DNA from: Absidia repens
Taxonomy: Eukaryota; Mucoromycota; Mucoromycetes; Mucorales; Cunninghamellaceae
DNA length: 64,000 nt
Assembly: GCA_002105175.1 (NCBI GenBank)
Contig: MCGE01000009.1
Span: forward strand, 682,001 to 746,000
Direction of reading: 5' to 3'
A program made the position numbers and the translations under genes. The notes under the pieces were generated by a model. The model searched no databases. It saw nothing but the letters and a program-made list of their open reading frames with translations, and was not told the DNA's origin. Each line of letters starts with the position of its first letter. Position 1 is the first letter of the stretch. Below, one piece after another: positions 12,705 through 24,350 of the stretch.

Positions 12705-14188
12705 ATGAAACTTTTAGGATTGATTCTATTGGCCATGCCAAGCGCCCTGTTGGCACAAAACGCATATTGTAAGAATGAATTTGCTCAGAACAAGAAAAAC
12801 TGTGCCAAGTTTGAATTCCAAAAGGTGGTCCCTGATGATCAACAGTGTGGCAAGCACAAGAAGCACAAGTCAAAACCTACTGGTGGCATCAAACAACCCA
12901 ACTGCACTACGTTTTATGATATTAGTCAATTACCTTCAGAATCTATTGATGATCACACCATCACCATGGCTCAGTTGATTACCAACGTGTAAAAAAAAAA
13001 AAAAAAAAAATTGTCCATATGTAACATATTTACAAAGAGACCGTTCCTGATTTTTTCTTATTTTGTGTAGTTTCGAGAACGGAAATACAAAAATGGGATA
13101 TGCTGTAAGTGACAAATTGGCAAAACAAACCAAAAAAGATATTTATTTTACTTATTGACTTTATGATAATAAACCAATACTGTAGTATTCCGAAGATATT
13201 GGTGATTGCCGAGGATTTACAAAGTACGGTAACATAAAGATTACTATTTGATCACAAAATTAATGATTTAATATGATGTATCATTTTATAGTGGTTACAT
13301 TGGATTTACTACAGGAACCAATGATGCTTATACTGTGGTACAAGACTATGGAAAAAGAAAACATAAGAATCCATTCAAACGTTACATGAAGGAATTAGCT
13401 AAACTGAGTAGCTATAAATTCAACGATCCTCGACGAGCTGATACATCGAAACTCAAGGGCTTTGCCAAAGTATGGAAAAAAACCGCTTGCTCTGATCCTA
13501 TGTTTGTCCAAACCCAGATAGATGTTGGTCATGCCATGTATTTGAAACCTTCTTTGAAATATGCTGCCTCTGTCGGCGTAAAATCCAATCTTGGCAAGGC
13601 TCTATTTTATGGTAAATTTGAAATTTATTTGTTTATTATGATTTAATGCACAAGCCCTCATTGAAATATTTTTACTTTTTCTAATGTAGATACTATTGTT
13701 CAACATGGCTGGCAGGTATTACTTCTTTTTTTTTTTATTTTTTTTTTTTTTTGAGAAAAAAGATACACAAGCCCTCCTTTGGCTAATTTTTAACTTTTTG
13801 TGATTCTTTCGTAAACTAGTATGTTGAGCCGATGATCAACCTTCCCCGTATTCTTCAATTGACTGGACCTCGGCAAAAGAACGAATCCGAAAAGAAATAC
13901 TTGACTCGATTCTTGACCACACGACGCCAACTGGTCTGCTGTTACCCTGGCAAGGTATGGAATGAATCATCGGATCGTATGTCTGATTTACAAAGTTTGG
14001 TGGATGATTGGGATAAAAACAAGGATCTGAAACAGCAAGTCCATTTAGCCACAGCTGAGGTCACTGTCACGGGGAAAGAATCAATTGCATTTGATACAGC
14101 CAACTGCCACTCCAAAGCCTACCCCCCATTCCATTCGCTACCTGGATCCAAGGAATTACCTATTCCTCAATGCCCCAAAAAATCTTAG
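12705..14188 (+). CDS. GH46-type chitosanase, secreted
   Basis: Six exons (12705-12988, 13071-13104, 13186-13223, 13292-13611, 13690-13715, 13820-14188) give 356 residues with phases closing. A signal peptide (MKLLGLILLAMPSALLAQ) leads. The catalytic region reads VFENGNTKMGYA then YSEDIGDCRGF then GYIGFTTGTNDAYTVV. This matches GH46 enzymes, where a Glu in the first block and the Asp before GRG act as acid and base; here they are E97 and D113. The later FVQTQIDV...MYLKP and LGKALFYDTIVQHGW blocks also match the family, as does the late RRQLV segment. The product would hydrolyse chitosan outside the cell or in the wall. Exons 2, 3 and 5 are only 34, 38 and 26 bases, and the active site is split over three exons. 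The usual Gly after the catalytic Asp is Cys (DCRG). The protein is longer than bacterial GH46 enzymes because of a Lys/Cys-rich N-terminal part. Confidence 0.82.
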
Positions 14189-14459
14189 CTTATTATCCTT
14201 TTCAAATAAAGAAAGATTTTTTTTTTTTCGATCATCATATCTTTATGTCGTCATCGCTTTTGATTTTCTTATTCGTTCTTCACTGTCTTTTTATTCACGC
14301 GACCACCACGCGCATTTTTTGAAACCATTCAAGAAATTTCTTTACCCCAGTCTTTTTTTTTTCTGCATGCATATGCACTATATTGTACCGTACAATACTA
14401 CAGTACGAGTATATCTATTCGATGAGACACATTAAAACATATGAGAGACGAGGTAAAAA

Positions 14460-15925
14460 TGAAAAGACAGGATATACTTTGTTCGGATGTGCAAATATAA
14501 ACTACAACAACTAAACTGAACTATGTAGTCTAATGACGCCTATCTAAATGTGAGGAGGTTAGGTGTGCGTGTGTGGATGGCATCTTGCTGTAAAATAAAT
14601 ATAATGCTATATAAGTTCGTACAATTAAAGAGGGTAAACTATCCTACAGTGAGTGACTAATTTATTCTACGGTGAAGGGGGTTAGCTAAACCAGGCTGGA
14701 TGACTCCATCTTGTTCGTCACTAAGAAAAATCGTGAAAAACATTTCAAATTCCGTCCACATGATTTTTATTTTTCTCCCACCTATCTCTCTTTCTTTCCA
14801 TTTCTTTTTTTTTAACTTTTTTGAGGTTATGATGGATGTAGATTAGTGTCAGGACTAGTTTAGAAGGGGTTTCAGAATAGGGATTACAACATGCATGGGG
14901 AAACCCTTTTATTTTGGATTCAGGATTTAGAACAACCTAAACAGTTGGCTTGTTGAAGTCACCATTAACTTATTTTAGTCATAGTTTGTCTATAGTTTGT
15001 ATGTACTCTGAAAAAAAAAAAAAGTATTTTTTAACTTGCTTCAATACAAAATTGCCCCATTAGTGTCTCTCTCATGTCTTGTGCAATAGATTCCGTTTTC
15101 GCTATCATCCTCTGTTTTGATTAGTGCCGACCGATGTGTTATTGCAATGATAGATGGCTTTCATTAGTTTAGCTTGGTGTTACTTTGTCATAGAATGCAT
15201 CTGAATATTAATAAAACATGTCTTTTTTTACTTGCTGCAATGAAAAATGTCCCACTAGTCGCTTTCATGTCTTGTGTAATAGATCCCTCTTCATTAGTGT
15301 TTACCGTTGTTGTGAATCAATAGAGTATGCCCTTTTAATCTTTCTCATGCCCTATACTGTACTGTATTGTGCTGTGCGTTATATTAGCGCACATTTCACA
15401 ATTGTCTCTTTAGATTAGCTTCGACCATTCTTCAAATCTCTCATTAGTCCCCTTCATGCTTCCTCCAATAGATCCTTCCATTGAATCCCTCTCCTTTAGT
15501 TTTTTAATATCTACCAGTATGACCCAAAAAAGGTCCTCTTTATTAACCATACAGAGATCCAGCGAATAATGAAGACAGTCCCGTTATTGTAGATGGGACT
15601 ACTTTTTTTCCTTCTCTAGGGACGCAGGAACTGCTTGCCAGTCTTAGATCACCTACTATCAAAGATAGCTTTGTATATTCAGGCTCGACCAATCATGCAA
15701 ATGAATCTAGATCGAGTTCTGTGTTGTATCCACCGCAATCGGGCGAATTGTACTACCTGTTAGCTTATCATTGACTATCATAGACTTATTGTAGTGACTG
15801 GTTGAACAGTTTTAGGTTCACCTGATATAAAATGGGACACTATGTTTCCCGTTCTATTATTCATATTCATCGACCTAAGCTGTGTCGTCATTGTAGCCCT
15901 CTGCTAGCCTCGACACGCTAGCTAT

Positions 15926-15968
<43 letters not shown>

Positions 15969-16095
15969 ATGTTGTGAAATAAAAACGACCAAACCGAAAG
16001 TCACTTGAACCTCAAGAGACCGACTACTAAGATCCAAAACAGTGACAAGGAGTGTCTAATTTTAACAAACACCATACTTCGACAGCCTCCCCCGT
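14460..16095 (+). repeat. Dispersed non-coding repeat, copy B
   Basis: Starts near a TTTGTTCGGATGTGCAAATA segment (14479-14498) that corresponds to the inverted end seen in copies C and G. The E-box is changed to CACATG (14758-14763) and the core reads GGATTACAACATGCATGGGG (14881-14900). The segment with the TCTGAATAAAA motif is present twice (about 14950-15140 and 15155-15290), so this copy has an internal duplication. A 38-base T run sits at 15929-15966, near the 3' end. Confidence 0.8.
15929..15966. repeat. Poly-T run of 38 bases
   Basis: Uninterrupted T homopolymer inside repeat copy B, at the position where copies A and C have a short T-rich stretch. Confidence 0.9.
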
Positions 16096-16986
16096 GCCCG
16101 ACATCCATAGTCATACTTATATTGTCTTATTCGTTGGTCGGATAAACTTATACATATTGTACTGGGTTCAAAAGTAATCAACTGTGTATAATATGTTTCG
16201 AGATAAGCTTATATCTTTGACAGACTACACAGTATTGTCGGGAAATTTTCAGGGGGAAATAGATGAACCAACTGGAGTTTATGGGCTAAATCCGGTTAAA
16301 TAATATAAAAAAGTTCTTGTATAAATCACTGATATATGACATGGTGCAACAGAAATATAACGTACATTTTTGAGGTGTAATTTCAAACCAAGGTTCTTTT
16401 GGCAAGGAAATAGATCGCAAATATAACTGTCACTGTCCTTTACGGTAGCATAAATCAATGTAAACAATTAAAAGATGAGAGAATTTTTTTTTATGTTTTC
16501 TAAAAAAAAATTTCAGGACTTTAAAAGTTGGACCTAGAAGCTTAGAAGAAATATATATGCCGAGTGGTCACTACTGCTGCCGTTGCCGTCCAGGCCTCCA
16601 TCACACTAGAATCCGATCATTTTTTTAAAAAATTGATTGCGGTTTTGCATTTGCAGTACTGTACTGGCCAATTATTTTTTAAACGTTATTTTAAATTATG
16701 CTAACTGATAGGGGAGATGAGTCATTTATGAGATAAGTAGTTTCAAACACAATGAACAGTATTTGCTGTATCACTTTATAATACAGTTTAGACATAGCAT
16801 GTGGTAACTCCATTCTTGACTTTTTATTGTAGTATATTCAATATAATAAGACCTTGTGGTACTTTTCTTTGCAGTACTACTTTGGATATATGGTTGCAGG
16901 AATGACTCAACATAGGCTTTATTTAACATCCCGACAATGTCTCAGCCTATAGTGTTTTTCCACCCCCTCCCTCTCATCACTGCGCT

Positions 16987-16995
16987 TATATAAAG
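16987..16995 (+). promoter_or_regulatory. TATA-like element of the LOG-family gene
   Basis: TATATAAAG lies 88 bases before the ATG at 17083; a CT-rich stretch (17025-17050) follows it, as is common near fungal transcription starts. Confidence 0.5.
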
Positions 16996-17082
16996 TCGTG
17001 GGATATTTTATTTTTCCTGCCCTCCTTTCTTTTTTTTTTTTTCTTTCTCCTCAAAAAAGGAAAATAATCCTCGTATCTTACC

Positions 17083-17972
17083 ATGCCTTTACCACCTCTT
17101 AGTGAACCTGCCAATGTCCCTGCCGAAATCAAAAGTATTTGTATCTTCTGTGGTGCTGGCACAGGTGGGGATCCTATTTATGTCAAACATGCCGAAGGTA
17201 ACGAATGAAAAAAAAAACCAAGTGTGATGTGTGTTCCCAAACGTAGACCTGATCATACCATTATCTTTTCTTCTTCTCCTGTATATAGAGGTAGGAAAGA
17301 CACTTGCCGAAAACAAGTATGATCTCGTGTATGGTGGTGGATCAGTAGGGATTATGGGTGCAGTGGCCAAGGCAGTACTGGCTGAAGGTGGTCACGTTCG
17401 AGGGGTTGTGCCCGACCCTTTGTTCCGTCACGGGTCTAAACAAATTGCAACCACCATTGACTTGGTCCCTGATATGCACACAAGAAAGCGTACAATGAAT
17501 GATCATGTAAGCTGTGATTTACTAAGGAAGCATTTCGTTTATCTCATCCTTTTCTTTATTGTATTTGTAGAGTGATGCATTTGTTGTGTTCCCTGGTGGA
17601 TTTGGTACAATGGAAGAAATGTTAGAAATGATCACCTGGTCTCAGCTCAATGTCCATTCCAAGCCTATCATATTAGTCAATACGAAAGGATACTTTAGTT
17701 TATTTGTTCAATGGGTCCAATTAATGGTGGATGGTAAATATTTCAACGGCATCAATGATTGATTGTTTCTTTTTCCTTACACGCTCATCCCCTTTTGTTT
17801 TTGTTTTTTTTCCTTTTTTTCATCAATAGAAAAATTTGTCGCTGCTGGAAATCGTGATATCTTTGTGGTTTGTGATACTGCTGATCAGGTATTGGAGGCT
17901 CTCAAGACTTACAAGGCACCAGCAAGTCGATATGGTTTGGACTGGATCAAGACTGATCCCATCAAGATGTAG
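17083..17972 (+). CDS. LOG-family cytokinin riboside 5'-monophosphate phosphoribohydrolase-like protein
   Basis: Four exons (17083-17197, 17289-17506, 17571-17733, 17830-17972) give 212 residues with phases closing. The Rossmann-like core opens with [16 protein letters not shown], then [14 protein letters not shown] and the diagnostic PGGFGTMEE (about 119-127) with the preceding [12 protein letters not shown]. This is the complete LOG signature; the family was earlier misnamed lysine decarboxylase. Members release a free base from nucleoside 5'-monophosphates in the cytosol. Activity on cytokinins is established for plant and some bacterial enzymes; for fungi it is inference. Length and motif order are normal. 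The gene ends 243 bases before the next + strand gene. Confidence 0.88.
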
Positions 17973-18215
17973 TTTAGTTTAGTTTAGTTTAGTTTAGAGC
18001 ACACTTCCTTTTTTGATTTGTAGTTTTATGGTGTATTATTATTATTATCGCAATAAACAGTTTGTATATCTTCTTTTTTTTTTATTGCCTTCATTTGATT
18101 TGCCAGGAAGGAAACACATGCACGCCCCCAGTCGGTATTTAAAATACCCTGTAAAAGAAAAAAAGATGATAATTCCAAAAAAATTTTCCCCCCCTTCTTC
18201 CTTCACTCCATCATC

Positions 18216-18671
18216 ATGCCAAAGACCGTTACAATCATAGCTGGGCTTGTGGTAGCTTCCGCCGTGACATACAAGTATCGGGAAGACATCAAGAATGAAA
18301 CACGCTCTCTCCAACAAGCCGCAGCCTCCTCTCCTTCTTCATTAAGCTCCATTGATGCTGGTCTTGAAAAAGAAGTCGATACTATTCAACACTCTCTCTT
18401 AAATTCACAAACCTATGTCAAACAACGATTGATCCCTTCAGGTAACAATAATAATAATAATAATATTAATAAGGGATTCAGAGAATGGAAACATATCACA
18501 CATGCATACAAATACTAACTCGTATGACTTTTCTTTCCCATTTGAATAGTGAAAGCCAACTGGAACGAACAGATTACTAATGTCACGCATGCTATGATCG
18601 ATTCTGATTTACCTACGCAAGCGAGTCGTTTATGGAACAAACACGTGTTGGGACATTCCGATAGTCAATAA
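18216..18671 (+). CDS. Small membrane-anchored protein resembling MICOS subunit Mic12/Mic13
   Basis: Two exons (18216-18441, 18550-18671) give 115 residues, phase closing across the intron. An N-terminal hydrophobic segment (TVTIIAGLVVASAVTYKY) is followed at once by a charged, helical region (REDIKNETRSLQQ). The C-terminal part reads VKANWNEQITNVTHAM and later SRLWNKHVLG. Fungal Mic12/Aim5 and animal Mic13 have this order: a short N-terminal membrane anchor, a helical linker, and a C-terminal segment with a VK..WN motif. Those proteins act at crista junctions in the mitochondrial inner membrane. The call is by architecture and a short motif only, so treat it as tentative. Confidence 0.5.
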
Positions 18672-18787
18672 TTTTAGTTTAGTCATTAGATAGTTTTATT
18701 TGGGCTTTTGAATAAAGACAGTATGATGTTGTATACCATTTGTTTTTTAGTACGTTGTTTTTCTTGGTGAAGATTGCTTATGTTGCT

Positions 18788-18824
18788 CTGTGCGTGTGCG
18801 TGTGCGTGTGCGTGTGCGTGTGCA
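18788..18824. repeat. GTGTGC-type microsatellite
   Basis: About six near-perfect hexamer units (GTGTGC with its rotations) just after the MICOS-like gene. Confidence 0.85.
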
Positions 18825-19739
18825 AGTGTAATGATGTATGTATATGTGTAATTTTAGGTGTGTATGTATGGGCATGTATAATAGGTGGAAGCATTTATTT
18901 AAGTGGATGTCTTCGGGTGTTAGATTTTATGACTGCGATATTAGCATATGCAACGAATCCCATGGGCCCGTCCGCTATTATACATATATACATATATATA
19001 AATGCCCCACTAATATAGCAATTCTTCCAATGATCAACACTCATTTATTTAGTGATACTGGATTTCTATACACATTCCTCATCGAAATACAAAAATAAAC
19101 TGGTTACCTTTTTACCTTTATCAATTATATAGTTACGTTATAGGGCTGTCTATGAATCAATGTCATATCTTTTTTCTTTTTCCTTTTTTTGAATATGATA
19201 GAGCTCAGCAAGAGGGGAAAATGGGTTCCTTTTTTGCCCGAGAGTAAAACGTCAGCCAGGTGAAATGCTAGTAAAGTGTGAAAAGGAGTGAAGGTAATGA
19301 CTGGGATATCTCTGTGTTGTATAAAAAAGAAGTCTGAGGCATTAAAGTGGGTTGGGCTTGGCCCAATGGTCGAGGAATTACAATAACAATATGTTTACCA
19401 AAAACAAAATGTTATGAGGATAACACTCCAGTGAGCCTCAATCATCAGTTGATATGCGTTCACCGCCGTCCTTTTTTTTTTCTTCTCAAGTACCCTTTAT
19501 TGACCTTTTTTTATTATTTCCCCATGGCCATTTTCTCAAACCCATTTAAGAAATTCCTCTCATTTTTATACTTAATAAGGTACAGTACTGTAAATGGAGC
19601 GGTGAACACCACGGTTGATCAATGGTGCCTCATGCGTAAGTCCTTTCTTCCCCCCCTTTTTTTTTGGCTTTCTTTTCTATGGGTACAAGTATTGTAAAAG
19701 TATAATTATACCTATCCTACAAGACAAACTAAACGTATA

Positions 19740-21300
19740 AGGGACAATGTATAAGTAGAAAATAACATATAGTTTATTCAGATACAAGTATAGATTATGA
19801 CAATTAAATTAAACTGGTCTAATGATAATACGATAACTACTTATTTAAATATTAAGCGATTAAGAGTGTGAGTGAGTGGGTGAGTGAGCTCGGGGGTATG
19901 GAGTCTGTGGAGACGGATGTATGTATTTTGTTGTGGAATAAACATAACTCCTGCTACGCTATAAAAGTCCAATCAAAGAGGGTATGATAAGCTGTCCTAC
20001 GATGAGTGACAAGTTAAACTATAGTGAAGGGGTTGACTAAACGAAGCCGAACCACTCACTCTTGTCTGGAAAGCACAAAGAGAAAAGAAGAACTATTAAA
20101 TCAATGTTATATGGTAAATGCTACTACTATGAGAAGAGAGCAATCATGTTGTTTGACGCTGTATGAAGTTGTTTGGTGTAAGATAGAAAAGAAATACATG
20201 TATATAAGGTTTCCTTTTTCGTATCCACTGCCAAACTAATTCGCGTCTTCATGAGATGCCAAAAACAATTCAAATCCCGCCCACGTGAAGGTTTATTTTC
20301 TCCAAATTTTTATTTTTTCCCGCTCTCTTTTTTATTTTTTTTTCTTCACCATTCAACTTTTTTGAAGTTATGTTGGACTTAGATTAGGGTTAGGACTAGT
20401 TTAGAGAGGGTTTCAGCTCAGGGATTACAAGATGCATGGGAAACCCCTTTCATTTAGGATCTAGGATCTGAAGGCACCATTAGTTGGTTTTTTGGAGCCT
20501 TCATTAGCCTAGTACAGTGTTAGTTTGACCATAACTTGCATCTACATCTGAATAAAATATGTTTCTTTTTACTTGCTTTAATGAAAAGTGTCTCATTAGT
20601 CTATCTCATGTCTTGTACAATTGATTCCTTTTCTCACCATTATTCTTTTTATATGAGTATTGACAGCTGTGATGCTTCAAAAACAGATATCACTTTTTTT
20701 TTCGTGTTTTGTATAATATATTAGCTCCCATTTTGCAATAGTATCTTCATAATAGTGTTGGTCATTCTTTAAATCTCACTTTAATCTCCTTAATCTCCTT
20801 CATCCTTCCTTCATTAGATCCATCTATTAATCTCTTGTTACAGTGAACCCTCTGTTTTAGTTGTAGTATGTCCCAATATGCTTCAATAAAATATGTCATT
20901 TTTTTTAACCACTGAATAGTGAACAGTCTAGTTATTGTAGATGTTTTGGGAGTGTGATAAGTGTGATACTAAACACATGCTCTTTTAGCTCACCCACAAT
21001 GATATGACTACTATTTCCTCGTAAAGACCCAAGAGCTGGTTTACTACCTTAGATCCAATGCAATGAAAGATTGCCGATCTATGCATTGTCGCCAACATAA
21101 TCTCCGTTAGACTGGACATATTGCATATATCCAGATAGTTTTATATATTTATTTCTTCATGTGGATCAATAATAATAATAAACTCTTCCATCCAAAATTG
21201 AAGCACGCTGAGCTCAAAAGGCTCCCCACGAAAGTGCTGAATGGTGAGAAGGGATATCTAATTTCATCAAAAACCACACTCATTCTCGTGACGCCAAGTA
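19740..21300 (+). repeat. Dispersed non-coding repeat, copy C
   Basis: Near full length. The left end CATATAGTTTATTCAGATAC (19766-19785) is an imperfect inverted copy of the internal segment ACTTGCATCTACATCTGAAT (20534-20553). CACGTG is at 20282-20287 and the core at 20422-20441 (one mismatch), 135 bases apart. Similarity to A, B and F continues to about 21295 via CTCCGTTAGACTGGACATAT (21101-21120). Confidence 0.82.
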
Positions 21301-22766
21301 AAATCAATGTTTTGAAAATGTAGTAATTGATTCGAGTATGAAAAAACAAACAAACGATGAACTGTATCCTAGTTGAAACCCACCTCGCCACACACACACA
21401 CACACGTAAAAAAAAAAAAAAAAAAAAGAACACTCTCCCATCGTGTTCCTGAGGAGGAATCAGGAAATGGATCGACAAAGAAGGCAGTTGCACATAGCAT
21501 CATTATCTTGAGTAGTAAAGGATCTGCCGTGTCACCTTTTTTTTTTTGTTTTATGCTTTGCTTTAAAGTTAGTAACCTAAACGTCAGTTGACGTGGAAGT
21601 AGCGTACAGAATGACACGATGACCTCTTTTTTTGTTTTTTTGTGTTTTTTTGGGAAGGCATATCATAAGAAACCACACGATTGGTTTGATTTTTTTTTTT
21701 TTTTTTTCTGTTGCCTATCACTCAAAAACAGATTTCAATTATTATTATTTTCTTATAGAGGGCATACACGTATTATATATATTTTGTCATGAGTCTATTC
21801 ATTCAAAATGAAAATGAAAGGGACGGAGTACGAAATTCTTTCCAACATGCCACCCCTTGCCTTTTAAGATAACATGACTGAGATGAGCTGTCCACCCTCC
21901 CCCCCCAAAAAAAAGGTGCTACGTTCCGGGATATGGGGTGAATGACATCCCAAATTAAAAAAACAGATTTCGCTTGGATCCGAGATCCCCATTCCTTTTT
22001 TTTTTTTTTTTTTTGGTCAGCCTTGATGAAATATTTACGCATTCGATGGGTACAGAAGGAGACCCAAGCGCAAATTGGATGATCGATCATCTGAAGAGGA
22101 AAGTGAGGTAATCGTGCGGGGTGCTTGCGCGCGAAAGACGAGATTTTTGAAATGATGGCTTTTTTTTTTTTTTTTTTTTTTACTAAAAAAAAGTCGAACG
22201 ATATGAATGGGAAAATTGCCTTTTTGCTTTATGACAGCCGATACTGTAAATTTGAGTGCCAATTTTTTTTTTTTTTTTTTTTGCTTCCCCTTCGCTTTGG
22301 TTTTCACACACACACACACACATACACAACACACACTGAGGCACATCCACTCCATCGTTTCATTGGCTTGCATTTCTATTTGTTTATTTGACTTTGAAAA
22401 AAAAAAAAACGACCTCATTGTTATTCATTGAATGGATAAAAGGCCGGAGCTTCAATGATGATCTATAAGATGGTGATACAATAAAAAAAAAAAACCAAGT
22501 CATTTTCATATTAAACTCTGAGCAACAACAAAAAAGACAAAAGACATGTGTGGAATATATATATATAATTTTTTTATTATTAAAAATGAGAAGAGCGAGA
22601 GGGAGAGGGAGAGTATTAAGAACGACTTTGTATAAAGGGAGAGGAGAGGTAAGTAAAAAGGAAAAAACTATTTATAATAAAAAACATAAGATATATAAAA
22701 AGAAAGGGAAGGGAAGGGAGGGAGAGGATGAACAAAACTAATAAATATAACAAAATAAAGAAACTA

Positions 22767-24350
22767 CTACCAAGGTTGAGCGGAATATTGGTGCTGTTGT
22801 TGTTGTTGTTGTTGTGTTGAGGATGGGGTATAAGATCCATAGAATTCTAACGTGGCTTGATGATCATGTTGTTGTTGTGTAAGGAAAGGAGAGGAGGAAG
22901 AGACAGGTTCGTGAAAGGAGGCTGTGGATACACATGGGTGAGTATAATAGAATGAGGAATCCAATGATGTGTTTGATGGTAAAGTAGGAGCAATGGGTAA
23001 ATCCAACATGGGTGGGTTTTCTCTTGATTTCTGTGGCTGTGATGATAACTGGTAGTAGGAGGATGAGGGTTGTTGCTGATAATATTGTTGGTGTTGTTGT
23101 AGTTGATCCATAGAGTCATTGTAAAATAAGGATTGTTGTGAAGGTGTGGCGGGTGAAGAGTCTGAGACCGGTAAAGAAAACATGGAGCTACTTGCTTTGC
23201 TGGCGTAATCCAGTAAACTATGTTGATCCAGTTGATCGACTGAGTGTGAGGCCAGATCTTGAAGACTTGAGTTATTGTTGCTGCTGTTGTTGCTGCTGCT
23301 ACTACTACTGATGTTACTCATGTGGCTGTTGTTTCGGTAAGCATAATAGTCAAGATTGCCCATTGAAGGTACCACAGCATGCGTAGGCGGTAAATGATCC
23401 GCTGGTTGTTGATGACGATGAGCTGAATAAACAATATCATCCATTGGTGTGGTATCGGCAGTCCCCGAAGCAAGATACATAGGGTGTTGTTGTTGTTGTT
23501 GTTGATGGTTTGTTGGTATAAAGTAATTTGCATGAGGTGGTGCCATGGGATTGGAATAAAAATAAATCGAAGGATCATCCACAAACAAAGGCTGAAGTAC
23601 ATCTTTGATATTGTGTTGAATTGCCAAGGCCTTTGCACGTGAGAAGGTCACCCTAGTGATAAACAAGTATGAGATGGTTTGTTGGTTACACTATACTATC
23701 TATCGTTTTCAAACTTACCAAACACCCTTCAAATGCATAGCACCCACTTTGACTACCACCCGGCCTTTTTCGTTCTTGAGAATCCCATCTCTTTTACCAC
23801 GGGACATACCAGTGACATTTAATAACTTGGTGCCATTAACCATATCATTATCTAATAAAACCAAACACAAAGGGAAACGTAAGTAAAAAAAAAAAAAAGA
23901 CGGAGAACAATTTGATCAAGGGGGTCAGGGGGATAGAAAGTATGACGAACCTTGTCTTCTTGCCACACAGATACCGCGAGCATCTACTTGATAACATATG
24001 GTTCCTTCATCTTCCCATAGTGAAGTGGTAATCTTGGGCCGATGGTTAGGATGGCTAGGGTTGAGGTGAGGAGGTGATGGTGGTGCATTTGTAGTTGTGG
24101 AGGTTGTGTTAGTGGAAGTTGATGATGTAGTTCCTGGTGGTGGTGGTGGTGTGGATGAGGAAGAAGGGGGTTGTGCTAATACAGGTGCTGATGTTGCTGC
24201 CATTGGAAGTTGTGAGTACCAGCCATAGCTTTGTTGCTGTTGTTCTTGTTGTTGTTGTTGTTGTTGTGAAGATGGGTAATAAGTATCGGGTAAACTGTGG
24301 AAACTACCTTTGTTGAAGGAAGACATAGAATTGCTGGTATAATGGTACAT
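22767..24350 (-). CDS. stuA: APSES-domain transcription factor, StuA/Sok2/Phd1 type
   Basis: Three exons on the minus strand (24350-23951, 23851-23719, 23652-22767) give 472 residues with phases closing. An N-terminal Gln/Ser/Pro/Thr-rich part is followed at about 104-215 by a complete APSES DNA-binding domain: [54 protein letters not shown], and [17 protein letters not shown]. This wording is that of the StuA branch, not of Mbp1/Swi4 (no ankyrin repeats follow). Known members control filament growth, conidiation or sporangial development in the nucleus. The rest is Gln/Ser/Asn-rich. In-frame codons extend six residues upstream to a GTG; the ATG at 24350 is the first usable start, but an upstream non-coding exon is possible. 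Confidence 0.9.

Larger units (their letters stand above)
14189..17082. other. Gene-free gap holding repeat copy B and the LOG promoter
   Basis: 2.9 kb between two + strand genes. Repeat copy B fills about 14460-16095. A short stretch upstream of it (14310-14345, AACCATTCAAGAAATTTCTT) resembles one upstream of copy C (19538-19560), so the two insertions may share more 5' sequence. From 16100 to 16985 I see AT-rich sequence only; the ORF-like stretch at 16279-16467 has no coding character. A TATA-like element at 16987-16995 belongs to the next gene. Confidence 0.6.
18672..22766. other. Gene-free gap holding repeat copy C
   Basis: 4.1 kb between two genes with facing 3' ends. It contains a GTGTGC-type microsatellite (18788-18824), repeat copy C (about 19740-21300), many A/T runs, short CA/GT arrays at 21387-21406 and 22306-22332, and no supported exon. 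The frames at 21149-21493 and 22035-22418 are homopolymer-driven (runs of Phe or Lys) and are not counted as genes. Confidence 0.6.
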
